Shown here: positions 31,370 to 38,381 of the stretch, one piece after another | Numbering within the stretch: position 1 is the first letter of the stretch | How the letters are laid out: each line of letters begins with the position of its first letter | Source: Nitrospirota bacterium | Lineage (GTDB): Bacteria; Nitrospirota; Thermodesulfovibrionia; Thermodesulfovibrionales; Magnetobacteriaceae | DNA: 38,505 bases | Reading direction: 5' to 3' | Assembly: GCA_015233015.1 (NCBI GenBank) | Contig: JADFYO010000033.1 | Location: forward strand, 1-38,505 | Notes under the pieces: model-generated | The model's input: only the letters and a program-made list of their open reading frames with translations | The model's database searches: none | Told to the model about the DNA's origin: nothing | Program-made: the position numbers and the translations under genes

Positions 31370-32460
31370 ATGTCAAAGTAAACTTTATCCGAATCTGCGG
31401 TGTCGGGGTCTTTGCCGTTAACATGCTCGTTAATATTCGGATCTTCGAGGATAAGATGATCCATTTTTCTTTTCACCAGTGAAAGCATCTCGCCCTTTAG
31501 TTCATCTCCCGCCCAAAAACCCGATGGCAGCTTAATAAATGCCCCGCCTTCGGCAATTCCCATGGACGATGTCTTTACGCCGCTGTTGCCGCCGAAACGT
31601 TCGGACAGAAAATCATGGAATGACATGGACGGGTCAGTACATCTGGCTGAAATCCTCACAACGGAGTTATCGACTATGCCCCATGTGACTGCCACCTGAA
31701 TTTCAGGCATTCTTATAAGACTGTCCGCTATGATTGCCAGCTGGTCGGCATCTTTAGACGATACGAAGCCAATGCCGGTTACCAGCCTCCCTTCTTTCAT
31801 CTTCCAGTTATTTATGGCATCTTTAAAGTGCTCGAAGAAGCGTTGCGGCAGTGGATAGCTTTGCAGCTGGCGAAATACCTCTTTGTCTGTAAACTCAAGC
31901 AGTTTTGAGTATGCAAGGACATCCCGTTCTGTGGCATTTATAAGCATCTTCGTATCCGTGAATATGGCAAGCGCCCCAAGCGTGGCCTCTTTGCTGTTTT
32001 TGGGCAGGGTATAGTCCATCGCAAACAGAAGCTCGGTAAGCAGGGTTGCCGCCGCCCCTACTCTGTCAATCAGGATAAAGCCGTTTTCGCCATACTCCTC
32101 TTTAATCTTTGTATCGATATCATGATGGTCGATTACAATTATTGGGATTATAACGCGCCCCAGCAGCCGCGAATCATTTACCTGAGATGAGTCGACAATC
32201 GCACAGGTCTTGATTTCCTTAGGCATTTCCTTTATGGGAAACATGATTGAACCAAGGTCGAATAACGTAAACATTGTGCGATTTTGAGGATGCCCGAAGT
32301 GTCCGCAGTAATATATCGTTACGTCCTTGCCCGATTTCATGGCTATATAACGCAACAGCATCGCCGAGCCGATTGCGTCGGGGTCAATCTGAGTTATAAC
32401 TATCGGGAGCGCGCTCAGGCCTTCTATCGTTTTCTTCAGTTTTTCCGCTTTTCCTTCCAC
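31363..32460 (-). CDS. DHH-family phosphoesterase (with DHHA1 domain)
   Basis: The protein resembles bacterial RecJ-like/NrnA-type phosphodiesterases. Metal motifs are in order: TQIDPDAIGSAM (D-x-D), AIVDSSQ, IVIDHHD, and a later DTK in LAIFTDTKM. The C-terminal part ends with GGNSGVKTSSMGIAEGG, a variant of the DHHA1 G-G-H motif. Substrates in this family are short oligonucleotides or cyclic dinucleotide products. I place the start at GTG 32460, because GAGG lies eight bases before it and the preceding residues come from short repeats. An ATG at 32541 would add 27 residues. Confidence 0.85.
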   Translation of the reverse strand: MEGKAEKLKKTIEGLSALPIVITQIDPDAIGSAMLLRYIAMKSGKDVTIYYCGHFGHPQNRTMFTLFDLGSIMFPIKEMPKEIKTCAIVDSSQVNDSRLLGRVIIPIIVIDHHDIDTKIKEEYGENGFILIDRVGAAATLLTELLFAMDYTLPKNSKEATLGALAIFTDTKMLINATERDVLAYSKLLEFTDKEVFRQLQSYPLPQRFFEHFKDAINNWKMKEGRLVTGIGFVSSKDADQLAIIADSLIRMPEIQVAVTWGIVDNSVVRISARCTDPSMSFHDFLSERFGGNSGVKTSSMGIAEGGAFIKLPSGFWAGDELKGEMLSLVKRKMDHLILEDPNINEHVNGKDPDTADSDKVYFDIV

Positions 32461-32514
32461 TTGAACCACCTCTTTCCCACTTGAACCATCGCTTTTCCTC
32501 CTGAACCACCTCTT
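32445..32514. repeat. Imperfect repeats over the DHH gene start
   Basis: The segment CGCTTTTCC...TGAACCACCTCT is present at 32446-32473 and again, four bases shorter, at 32490-32514. A half copy (CCCACTTGAACCAT) lies between. Each unit carries a GGTGGTTCA-type core on the minus strand that offers ribosome-site and start-codon look-alikes. Confidence 0.6.
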
Positions 32515-32618
32515 TTCAGGCCGCGAGATGTAATTATACAATATATTTGTTTTACATTGCCATTGTTTACGTCAAACATATTTTTTTCTGTGACTGCTCA
32601 CGGCAGCTTCTCATCTGC

Positions 32619-32732
32619 TCAACATGAGTGAAATGTAAATACGTGCGTAAATAAGTCATCCTCAGAACAGAAGACAACGCCGCAGTACGGGCAGTTCACC
32701 GTTGTGCGATGTTCAGGCGTGTCAGCGTTCAT
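32619..32732 (-). CDS. 37-residue classical C2H2 zinc-finger mini-protein
   Basis: The frame starts at an ATG one base after the peroxiredoxin TAA and ends at a TGA. Its residues 14-35 fit the textbook zinc finger exactly: C14-x2-C17-x3-F21-x5-L27-x2-H30-x4-H35 (CPYCGVVF, then DDLFTHVFTFH). The spacing of six diagnostic residues is very unlikely by chance in so short a frame. Single C2H2 fingers exist in bacteria (the Ros/MucR family) but with a different, longer spacing. Translational coupling to the peroxiredoxin gene is likely, since its stop is only one base away. It could bind zinc or nucleic acid, or serve as a redox or metal sensor next to peroxide defence. Confidence 0.72.
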   Translation of the reverse strand: MNADTPEHRTTVNCPYCGVVFCSEDDLFTHVFTFHSC

Positions 32733-32733
32733 T

Positions 32734-33210
32734 TTACCCTGAAATCCCTCTCAGATAGTCCATTATCTTCTGAACATGGCCTGTGGCCTTAACGGCTTTG
32801 TAGCGTTTTATTACCGTGCCATCTCCGGCGATTATGTATGTGGAGCGAATTGCCCCTGTTGTTGTCTTCCCGTATGATGTTTTCTGCCCCCATGCGCCGT
32901 AGGCCTCCATTACCTTGTGGACCGGGTCGCTAAGGAGAGGGAAATTCAGGGCGTGTTTGTCCCTGAATCTCTTATGGCTTTCCACTTTGTCAGCGCTCAC
33001 GCCCGCAACCCGCGCATACGGGAGTATTCTGTTTAAATTGTCCCTGAAGTCGCAGGCCTCCTGCGTACAGCCTGGCGTGTTATCCCTCGGATAGAAATAT
33101 AATACGAGGCGCCCGGCCCCTTCGAGCAAACCGCTCAATGTAAATACCCCTTCCTGTCCATTTTCATCTATCCCCGTTAACGTAAATTCAACGGCCTGTT
33201 CTCCTTCCAT
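32734..33210 (-). CDS. bcp: Peroxiredoxin, Bcp/PrxQ type
   Basis: The 158-residue thiol peroxidase reduces hydrogen and organic peroxides. The peroxidatic cysteine is C48 in TPGCTQEACDF, and C53 five residues later is the usual resolving partner in this subgroup. Other family points are YFYPRDNTPG and the HALNFPLLSDP and IRSTYIIAGDG segments. It lacks a signal peptide, so it is cytoplasmic. A zinc-finger mini-gene follows one base later on the same strand. Confidence 0.93.
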   Translation of the reverse strand: MEGEQAVEFTLTGIDENGQEGVFTLSGLLEGAGRLVLYFYPRDNTPGCTQEACDFRDNLNRILPYARVAGVSADKVESHKRFRDKHALNFPLLSDPVHKVMEAYGAWGQKTSYGKTTTGAIRSTYIIAGDGTVIKRYKAVKATGHVQKIMDYLRGISG

Positions 33211-33321
33211 GACGCGATACCCCCATAACTTGATTTTACAATCGTTCTATTCATTATGGATATAATTCAGTTATATTTTCAAGAGGTCATCATCGGCCAT
33301 ACGGCGGGTGTATAATTTTTT

Positions 33322-33362
33322 TGTAATCAAAATGTAACATAACATTCATTTAATTGTAACAT
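33322..33362 (+). promoter_or_regulatory. Pho-box-like array of 11-bp-phased TGTAA(C/T) repeats
   Basis: TGTAATC starts at 33322, TGTAACA at 33333 and TGTAACA at 33355: spacings of 11 and 22 bases. The intermediate 11-mer (33344) is degenerate (ATTCATTTAAT). PhoB boxes are direct repeats of 7 bases every 11, so this fits a Pho box. It lies 100 bases before the small cysteine-rich gene and the PhoB gene, which argues for autoregulation. Confidence 0.55.
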
Positions 33363-33468
33363 ATGGAATGTTAGACTCTAGTGGGTGAGGGTGCGGCGTT
33401 GCTGTTGAGGCAGAAATACTAAGACACCGGGTTATAAAGAGAACATTTGGCCGGGAGGAGGGAATCTT

Positions 33469-33636
33469 ATGTGTCCGTACTTTGAGATGAAGAGTAAGCT
33501 GTGTGATATGACACAGGCATGTTCCATGGAGTGTTTTGCCTGTGTTAATATGGCGATGTGCCAGAGTAAAAGATATGAAGTCTGTCCTGTTTATGTAAGG
33601 AGCCTGTTCGAGAGAAACAATTGTATGGCTGTTTGA
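33469..33636 (+). CDS. Small eight-cysteine protein (55 residues)
   Basis: The ATG at 33469 follows GGGAGGAGGG with a five-base spacer, an excellent ribosome site. The product has Cys at positions 2, 12, 18, 22, 25, 31, 39 and 52, starts MCPYFEMKSKLC and contains ECFACVNMAMC and EVCPVYV. No membrane segment or known fold is seen. The cysteine spacing suggests metal or iron-sulfur binding, which is an inference. It sits between the Pho-box-like array and phoB, 155 bases from the latter, and may be cotranscribed. Confidence 0.72.
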   Translation: MCPYFEMKSKLCDMTQACSMECFACVNMAMCQSKRYEVCPVYVRSLFERNNCMAV

Positions 33637-33790
33637 CGTCGGCGTGTTGTGTTAATCGCTTTAATTTTCCCCGGATGACCCGGGCAGAGCTGTCTGTTTC
33701 TTTTCTACCTGTAATGCCTTCCAATGATGCGGCCTTGCCGATTTGCAAAAAACTAAGGTTTTGTGTGAAACTATGCGTGAGGTAACACGA

Positions 33791-34495
33791 ATGAAAAAAA
33801 AAATAATCGTCGTCGATGACGAAAAGGACATCGTGGAACTTATATCGTATAACCTGACCAAAGAGGGTTTTCATGTTACATCCTCTTTCGACGGCGAAGA
33901 CGGGCTTAATAAGATTAAGGAGCAGAGGTTCGACCTGATAATACTTGACCTGATGCTCCCCGGTATTCAGGGAATTGACCTCTGTAAAATCATTAAGTCC
34001 TCTGAGGATACGGCCGCAGTTCCAATCATCATGGTAACTGCCAAGTCCGAGGTATTCGACAAGGTGCTCGGCCTTGAGATGGGCGCTGACGATTACATCA
34101 CGAAACCGTTCAGCATTCGCGAGCTTACGGCGCGTGTCAAGGCCGTTCTGCGCAGAAGCCGTGAAAAGGCCGCAATGGAGCCGACCCCGAAAACTCTCAA
34201 AATAGGCGATATAGAAATAGACACCGGCACATACAAGGTACAAAAAAAGGGCGTTCCCGTAAAACTCAGCGCTACGGAGTTCAAGCTCCTGCTCTACCTT
34301 ATTCAGAGGAAGGGCAAGGTGCTCTCCCGCAATATGCTCCTTGACGCGGTCTGGAAGGACGAGGCATTTGTTGAGCCGCGTACTGTCGATGTCCACATCC
34401 GCCGCCTTAGAGAACAAATAGAAGACGATTCCTCAAGCCCCGTTTACATAAAGACCCGCCGCGGCATAGGCTACTACTTCGAGGACGGCGCGTGA
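33791..34495 (+). CDS. phoB: PhoB-type response regulator (OmpR family)
   Basis: 234 residues. The receiver domain has D53 as phosphoacceptor (IILDLMLPG) and K in YITKPF. The winged-helix domain has LSATEFKLLLYLI, WKDEAFVEPRTVDVHIRRLRE and KTRRGIGYYF. The assignment to PhoB rests on strong domain matches and on phoR, pstB and phoU following directly. The ATG at 33791 has GAGGT eight bases before it, and upstream starts are unsupported. It overlaps phoR by GTGA, so both are translated together. Confidence 0.92.
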   Translation: MKKKIIVVDDEKDIVELISYNLTKEGFHVTSSFDGEDGLNKIKEQRFDLIILDLMLPGIQGIDLCKIIKSSEDTAAVPIIMVTAKSEVFDKVLGLEMGADDYITKPFSIRELTARVKAVLRRSREKAAMEPTPKTLKIGDIEIDTGTYKVQKKGVPVKLSATEFKLLLYLIQRKGKVLSRNMLLDAVWKDEAFVEPRTVDVHIRRLREQIEDDSSSPVYIKTRRGIGYYFEDGA

Positions 34496-35916
34496 ACCTT
34501 AAACGTATGATTCTGCGTGTGGTGGCCGTGTATGGCCTTATGATTATCTCGATAGCCGCGTTTTATCTCATCGCCTCCTTCTATGTCAGACACACAGTGC
34601 TGGCCACAGAAATACAGGCCAACTTATCTGCTCACCTGACATTCGCCTATTTTGCCTTTTCCTTTCTTGGCTCAATAGTAACGGTCATTTTTATCGTAAG
34701 GGATTATAGGAAAAAGGAAAAGTTTCTGAAGGAAATTGAGCAGTTTTCAGAGATGGTTTCACAGGGGGCTATTTCGGACAAGGTATTTTTTGAGGACTAT
34801 CCCGACCTTGCCGGCGTCTATAACTCCCTCAACGACGTTACCAGGAGGCTGAGCGAAAAATTCGCGCGCGCCGAGGAGGAACGCTCCCAGCTAAACGCTA
34901 TTCTCGAGAGCATCCCCGACGCCCTGGCCATTATTGACAACAAGAACGAGCTTATCTATGTCAACGACAACGCCGCGGAATTTTTCAACTACAAGGGGCC
35001 GATTAAAAATAAACCTCTCATCGAAATCATCAGAAGCTCAGACCTTATTACGATGCTCGATAACGTGAAGAAATACGATAAGACCGAATATGGGGACATA
35101 TTTCTCGAGTACCCGTTCGAGAAATATATGCAGGTGCGAATGTATCCATTCTATAAAAAGAACGACCTCTCCGGTGTAGTCATCTTATTTCACGACATCA
35201 CCGAGTTAAAGAAACTTGAGACGATGAGAAAGGACTTCGTGGCCAACGTCTCACACGAGATAAAGACCCCCGTAACGGCAATCAGGGGCTTTGCGGAAAC
35301 GCTTATAGAAGGGGCAGTAGAGGACAGGGAAAACAGTATCAAATTCCTGAAAATCATCATATTTCACAGCGAGCGCCTCAACAGGCTCGTCGATGACCTG
35401 ATGACTATTTCGAAGATAGAACTCGGCGTTTCGAAATTACGAAAGACAGAGATAGACTTATCCGAAATAATAGACAACGTAATCGAGACACTCAGAGGCA
35501 GCGCCGAGGCCAAGGGGCTTTACATAAGGAAATCCATGAACTCAGAATGCGTCATGTCACAAAATGGCCGTTTTGTCCTCAACGCTGACCGCGACAGGAC
35601 AATTCAGGTGCTGCTTAATATAATAGATAACGCCATTAAGTTCACACAGACAGGCGGCATAGAGGCCGGTATGGACAACGACGGCAGGCGGTGTTTCTTC
35701 TATGTCAAAGACACGGGAAGCGGCATTCCCAAACGCTGTCTTTCGAGGCTTGGCGAGAGATTTTACAGGGTTGACCCATCGCGCTCGAGAGATCTTGGAG
35801 GCACCGGACTGGGCCTTGCTATCGTTAAACATATCGTAAAGGCACACGACTGGGAGATGAAAATCGAAAGTGAGGAAGGGGCAGGTACGACCATTAAGAT
35901 TATTGTCGGGAGATAG
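34492..35916 (+). CDS. phoR: PhoR-type sensor histidine kinase
   Basis: The 474-residue protein has two membrane segments (about 8-30 and 50-69) with a very short loop, a PAS domain at about 130-235, and the HisKA phosphoacceptor H255 in ANVSHEIKTP. The HATPase domain has NIIDNAIKF, DTGSGIP and GGTGLGLAIV. The short outer loop suits a kinase that reads its signal from the phosphate transporter and PhoU rather than from a ligand. Start is GTG overlapping the phoB stop (GTGA). Confidence 0.9.
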   Translation: MNLKRMILRVVAVYGLMIISIAAFYLIASFYVRHTVLATEIQANLSAHLTFAYFAFSFLGSIVTVIFIVRDYRKKEKFLKEIEQFSEMVSQGAISDKVFFEDYPDLAGVYNSLNDVTRRLSEKFARAEEERSQLNAILESIPDALAIIDNKNELIYVNDNAAEFFNYKGPIKNKPLIEIIRSSDLITMLDNVKKYDKTEYGDIFLEYPFEKYMQVRMYPFYKKNDLSGVVILFHDITELKKLETMRKDFVANVSHEIKTPVTAIRGFAETLIEGAVEDRENSIKFLKIIIFHSERLNRLVDDLMTISKIELGVSKLRKTEIDLSEIIDNVIETLRGSAEAKGLYIRKSMNSECVMSQNGRFVLNADRDRTIQVLLNIIDNAIKFTQTGGIEAGMDNDGRRCFFYVKDTGSGIPKRCLSRLGERFYRVDPSRSRDLGGTGLGLAIVKHIVKAHDWEMKIESEEGAGTTIKIIVGR

Positions 35917-35948
35917 ATTATGAATGCTGGAGATAGATTATGAGTGCT
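35909..35948. repeat. 20-bp tandem duplication at the phoR 3' end
   Basis: Two units with the pattern GGAGATAGATTATGA(A/G)TGCT, at 35909-35928 and 35929-35948, differ at one base. The phoR stop (TAG at 35914-35916) is in the first. Slippage or repair duplication is likely. Confidence 0.7.
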
Positions 35949-35964
35949 GTTAATGCGGTGATGG

Positions 35965-36738
35965 ATGAATAGTGTAGTAAACAGGGTAGAGATAGAGGTA
36001 AAAAATCTGAATTTTTACTACGCTGGCAATGCCCAGGCGTTAAAAAACATAAACGTACCGATTCACCAACACGCCGTAACGGCGTTGATAGGGCCGTCGG
36101 GCTGCGGCAAGACGACATTTCTGAGGTGTTTTAACAGGATGCACGACCTGTATCCGGGGAGCCGCTACGAGGGTGAAATCTCATTTAATAACGTAAACAT
36201 CCTCGCCGACGACATAGACGTCATAGATCTGCGCAGCCGCATAGGCATGGTATTTCAGAAACCGACGCCATTTCCTATGTCGATATTCGATAACATTGCC
36301 TACGGCCTCCGATTGAGGGGCATCAGGAAAAAGAACGAGCTGCAGGAGCATGTTGAGACTGCCATCAGGCAGGCCGCCCTGTGGGATGAGGTTAAACATA
36401 AGCTCCACGAAAGCGCCTATACCCTTTCAGGCGGGCAGCAGCAGCGCCTTGTCATAGCGCGTGCACTTGCCGTAAACCCTGAGGTGCTGCTTTTCGATGA
36501 GCCTACCAGCGCCCTCGATCCTATTTCCACGTCTAAAATTGAAGAGCTTGCCGTTGAGTTGAAGGAGACCGTTACCATACTCGTCGTTACGCACAACATG
36601 CAGCAGGCCGCGAGGATGAGCGATTTCACAGGCTTTATGATGCTCGGAGAACTCATAGAATTTGACGCTACGGATGTTATATTTACAAATCCGTCCAATA
36701 AACTTACAGAGGACTACATATCGGGAAGGTTTGGCTAA
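35965..36738 (+). CDS. pstB: Phosphate ABC transporter ATP-binding protein PstB
   Basis: The 257-residue ATPase powers the phosphate importer. Walker A GPSGCGKT is at 43-50, followed by the PstB-specific [10 protein letters not shown], then signature [15 protein letters not shown] and Walker [14 protein letters not shown]. Its partners PstS, PstC and PstA are not in the window, so they lie elsewhere or this copy has a separate role. The last base of its stop is the first base of the phoU start (TAATG), which couples the two. Confidence 0.94.
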   Translation: MNSVVNRVEIEVKNLNFYYAGNAQALKNINVPIHQHAVTALIGPSGCGKTTFLRCFNRMHDLYPGSRYEGEISFNNVNILADDIDVIDLRSRIGMVFQKPTPFPMSIFDNIAYGLRLRGIRKKNELQEHVETAIRQAALWDEVKHKLHESAYTLSGGQQQRLVIARALAVNPEVLLFDEPTSALDPISTSKIEELAVELKETVTILVVTHNMQQAARMSDFTGFMMLGELIEFDATDVIFTNPSNKLTEDYISGRFG

Positions 36739-37421
36739 TGGCGATAAGAGACGAAGAACTCAAGCACCTGAAGGAAATGATATTGAAAATGGCCTCCCTG
36801 GTTGAGGCCTCTATAAGGGACAGTGTCAGGGCGCTGGTTACGCAGGAGCCTTCCATTGCCAATGCGGTCATTGCTGCCGACCATACAATAAACGCCTACG
36901 ATGTGCAGATCGACGAAGAGTGCATAAGGCTCATAGCAAGGAGGCAGCCCGTCGGCAGGGACCTGCGTTTTATCACTATGGGGATGAAGATAACCACAGA
37001 TCTTGAGCGGATTGCCGACCATGCCGTAAATATTGCCGAGCGTGCCATAAAACTCTTTGAGACTACTCCCATGATGGCATACTCAGATCTTTCCAGGATG
37101 CGAGAGATTGCCCAGCGCATGGTCAAAGACGCCATCGACTCCTTTGTCAACGAAGATAAGATACTGGCCAAAGACGTTATCGAACGGGACGAAGAAGTGG
37201 ATGACCTCAACGCCTCTGTCGTCAACGAGCTGATGCTTGTTATGACAAAAGAGCCTGAGAACATCGTACAGGCCAGCCAGTTGATATATATATCGAGAAA
37301 TATCGAGCGTATTGGCGACCACGCTACAAACATTGCCGAGATGGTTATCTATATGGTAGATGGCAGAATAATAAGACACATGGCCGACATAACTGGGCAG
37401 GAGCCTAAAATTTCCGATTGA
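36738..37421 (+). CDS. phoU: Phosphate transport regulator PhoU
   Basis: The 227-residue protein is two similar three-helix halves (about 5-105 and 110-215). Each carries an acidic metal-binding helix (ARRQPVGRDLRFI, and IERIGDHATNIAE at 195-210). PhoU links PstSCAB to PhoR and represses the Pho regulon in excess phosphate. It overlaps pstB by one base and ends the operon. Confidence 0.93.
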   Translation: MAIRDEELKHLKEMILKMASLVEASIRDSVRALVTQEPSIANAVIAADHTINAYDVQIDEECIRLIARRQPVGRDLRFITMGMKITTDLERIADHAVNIAERAIKLFETTPMMAYSDLSRMREIAQRMVKDAIDSFVNEDKILAKDVIERDEEVDDLNASVVNELMLVMTKEPENIVQASQLIYISRNIERIGDHATNIAEMVIYMVDGRIIRHMADITGQEPKISD

Positions 37422-37460
37422 AGCTGCTCAATGGGGCACACCGGCAGGAAGCATGATACT

Positions 37461-37489
37461 AAAACGCGTTCATAAAAAACGCGTTCATA
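37461..37489. repeat. Tandem 14/15-bp duplication after phoU
   Basis: AAAACGCGTTCATA occurs at 37461-37474 and again, with one extra A, at 37475-37489. It lies 40 bases after the phoU stop in non-coding sequence. No terminator is evident here. Confidence 0.6.
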
Positions 37490-37506
37490 AAAGTAAGAAA
37501 ACTTGA

Positions 37507-37588
37507 ATCATCCTGAGCCTGTCGAAGGATGCTCCTCTATGTCGTATTTCCCCATAAATCGGTAATCCTTCGACAAGCTCAGTATGAT
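37507..37588. repeat. REP-like inverted repeat
   Basis: Arms at 37507-37530 and 37565-37588 match as inverted copies at 22 of 24 bases, with cores CCTGAGCCTGTCGAAGGAT and ATCCTTCGACAAGCTCAG, around a 34-base loop. This motif pair is common in intergenic DNA of many bacteria. It may be a REP target of Y1 transposases such as the RAYT at 22.2 kb, but the end sequences differ. The gene-free span 37422-37783 is made of this and the neighbouring repeats. Confidence 0.7.
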
Positions 37589-37606
37589 TATTACTTCTGA
37601 TGATTA

Positions 37607-37686
37607 TTACTTCTATGGTTGCAACTTAGTATCAGGATGATTCTATTGACAGGATAATAGTTACTTCTATGGTTGTAACTTAGCAT
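37607..37686. repeat. Two 26-bp direct repeats with the dispersed 18-mer
   Basis: A 26-base unit (pattern TTACTTCTATGGTTG then (C/T)AACTTAG(T/C)AT) occurs at 37607-37632 and 37661-37686, differing at two bases, with a 54-base period. The first contains most of the second copy of the 18-mer found near 735-752 on the opposite strand (here 37619-37636). Confidence 0.6.
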
Positions 37687-37783
37687 TAGTGAAAATATAT
37701 GATATATCTCATTGTACGCATTGCTATGATGGTGTTAGACTAAAGTAAGTTGTAAAACCATTCAAACTCTTACGGAGGTATCA

Positions 37784-38101
37784 ATGGCAGAGATATTTGA
37801 TCTGAAGAAGGAAATAAAATTCTATCCCGACAGGATATCGCGGGAGATGTTGTCCGACAAACCTGAGATGAGGGTAGCGCTGATGTGTCTTGAGGCGGGG
37901 CAGGAGTTGAAACCCCACACTGCGCCTATGAGGCTGATGATGTTCTGCGTAGAGGGACGCGGCGTGTTTACGGTTGGGGATGAGGAATTCGAGGCTGATG
38001 GGCATACTGCCATCCTCTGCGACCCGATGGTGCCGCACGGTTTTAAGGCGTCATTAGGAGAGCGCCTTGTAGTAATGGCAGTAGTAACGCCTGTAGATTA
38101 A
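37784..38101 (+). CDS. Small cupin-domain protein
   Basis: The 105-residue protein is a single cupin barrel. Motif 1 is partly kept: LKPHTAPMRLMMFCVEGRGVF has His and Glu at the usual spacing, but the second His of H-x-H is absent. Motif 2 is DPMVPHGFKA. It is close in layout to single-domain metal-binding cupins and may have lost a ligand. ACGGAGG eight bases before the ATG is a strong ribosome site. Substrate unknown. Confidence 0.85.
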   Translation: MAEIFDLKKEIKFYPDRISREMLSDKPEMRVALMCLEAGQELKPHTAPMRLMMFCVEGRGVFTVGDEEFEADGHTAILCDPMVPHGFKASLGERLVVMAVVTPVD

Positions 38102-38126
38102 GTAGATTGTCTTCTCATATCCGTTA

Positions 38127-38215
38127 GCCGGAGTGCCGAAGCCGCCAACGAGCGGCAGCCGGAATTTAACAGATAAAACATATGCGAGAACAGGGATGAA
38201 GGGGGATTATCCCCC
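38127..38215 (+). repeat. Dispersed hairpin repeat, copy B
   Basis: It matches copy A (28192-28281) with one mismatch over the first 34 bases and looser similarity after. Besides the GCCGC/GCGGC hairpin it ends in a second hairpin (GAAGGGGG at 38198-38205 with CCCCCTTC at 38211-38218). It starts 26 bases after the cupin stop. Confidence 0.8.
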
Positions 38216-38222
38216 TTCGTCT

Positions 38223-38381
38223 TTAATTCTTATGTATAAGTTCTACTGTGAACTCTGCACCGCCTCTGGTATTCCTTACATAAATCCTGCCGCCCAGCTT
38301 CTCTTCCATTATCACTTTAGACATATAAAGTCCAATACCAGTTCCACCGCTTTCTGCTTTTGTTGTAACGTAAGGTTCAAC
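38223..38381 (-). pseudogene. C-terminal remnant of a histidine kinase (HATPase)
   Basis: The last 52 codons of a kinase are readable on the minus strand, VEPYVTTKAESGGTGIGLYM then SKVIMEEKLGG and a terminal FTVELIHKN. This is the F-box to G2-box end of an HATPase_c domain. A TAG comes immediately before (38382-38384), and no homology continues upstream, so the gene is cut at a sharp junction. The rest may be beyond an insertion running off the window. Confidence 0.85.

Noticed and set aside
33389-33402. A second GG-N10-GC (sigma-54-like) site before the cysteine-rich gene
   Set aside because: The -12 half is good (TTGCT) but the -24 half matches only GG, and the Pho-box-like array is a better explanation for control here.
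33545-34417. 290-codon open frame antisense to phoB and the cysteine-rich gene
   Set aside because: It lies opposite a clear PhoB gene with strong family motifs. Its own translation shows no domain and no ribosome site.
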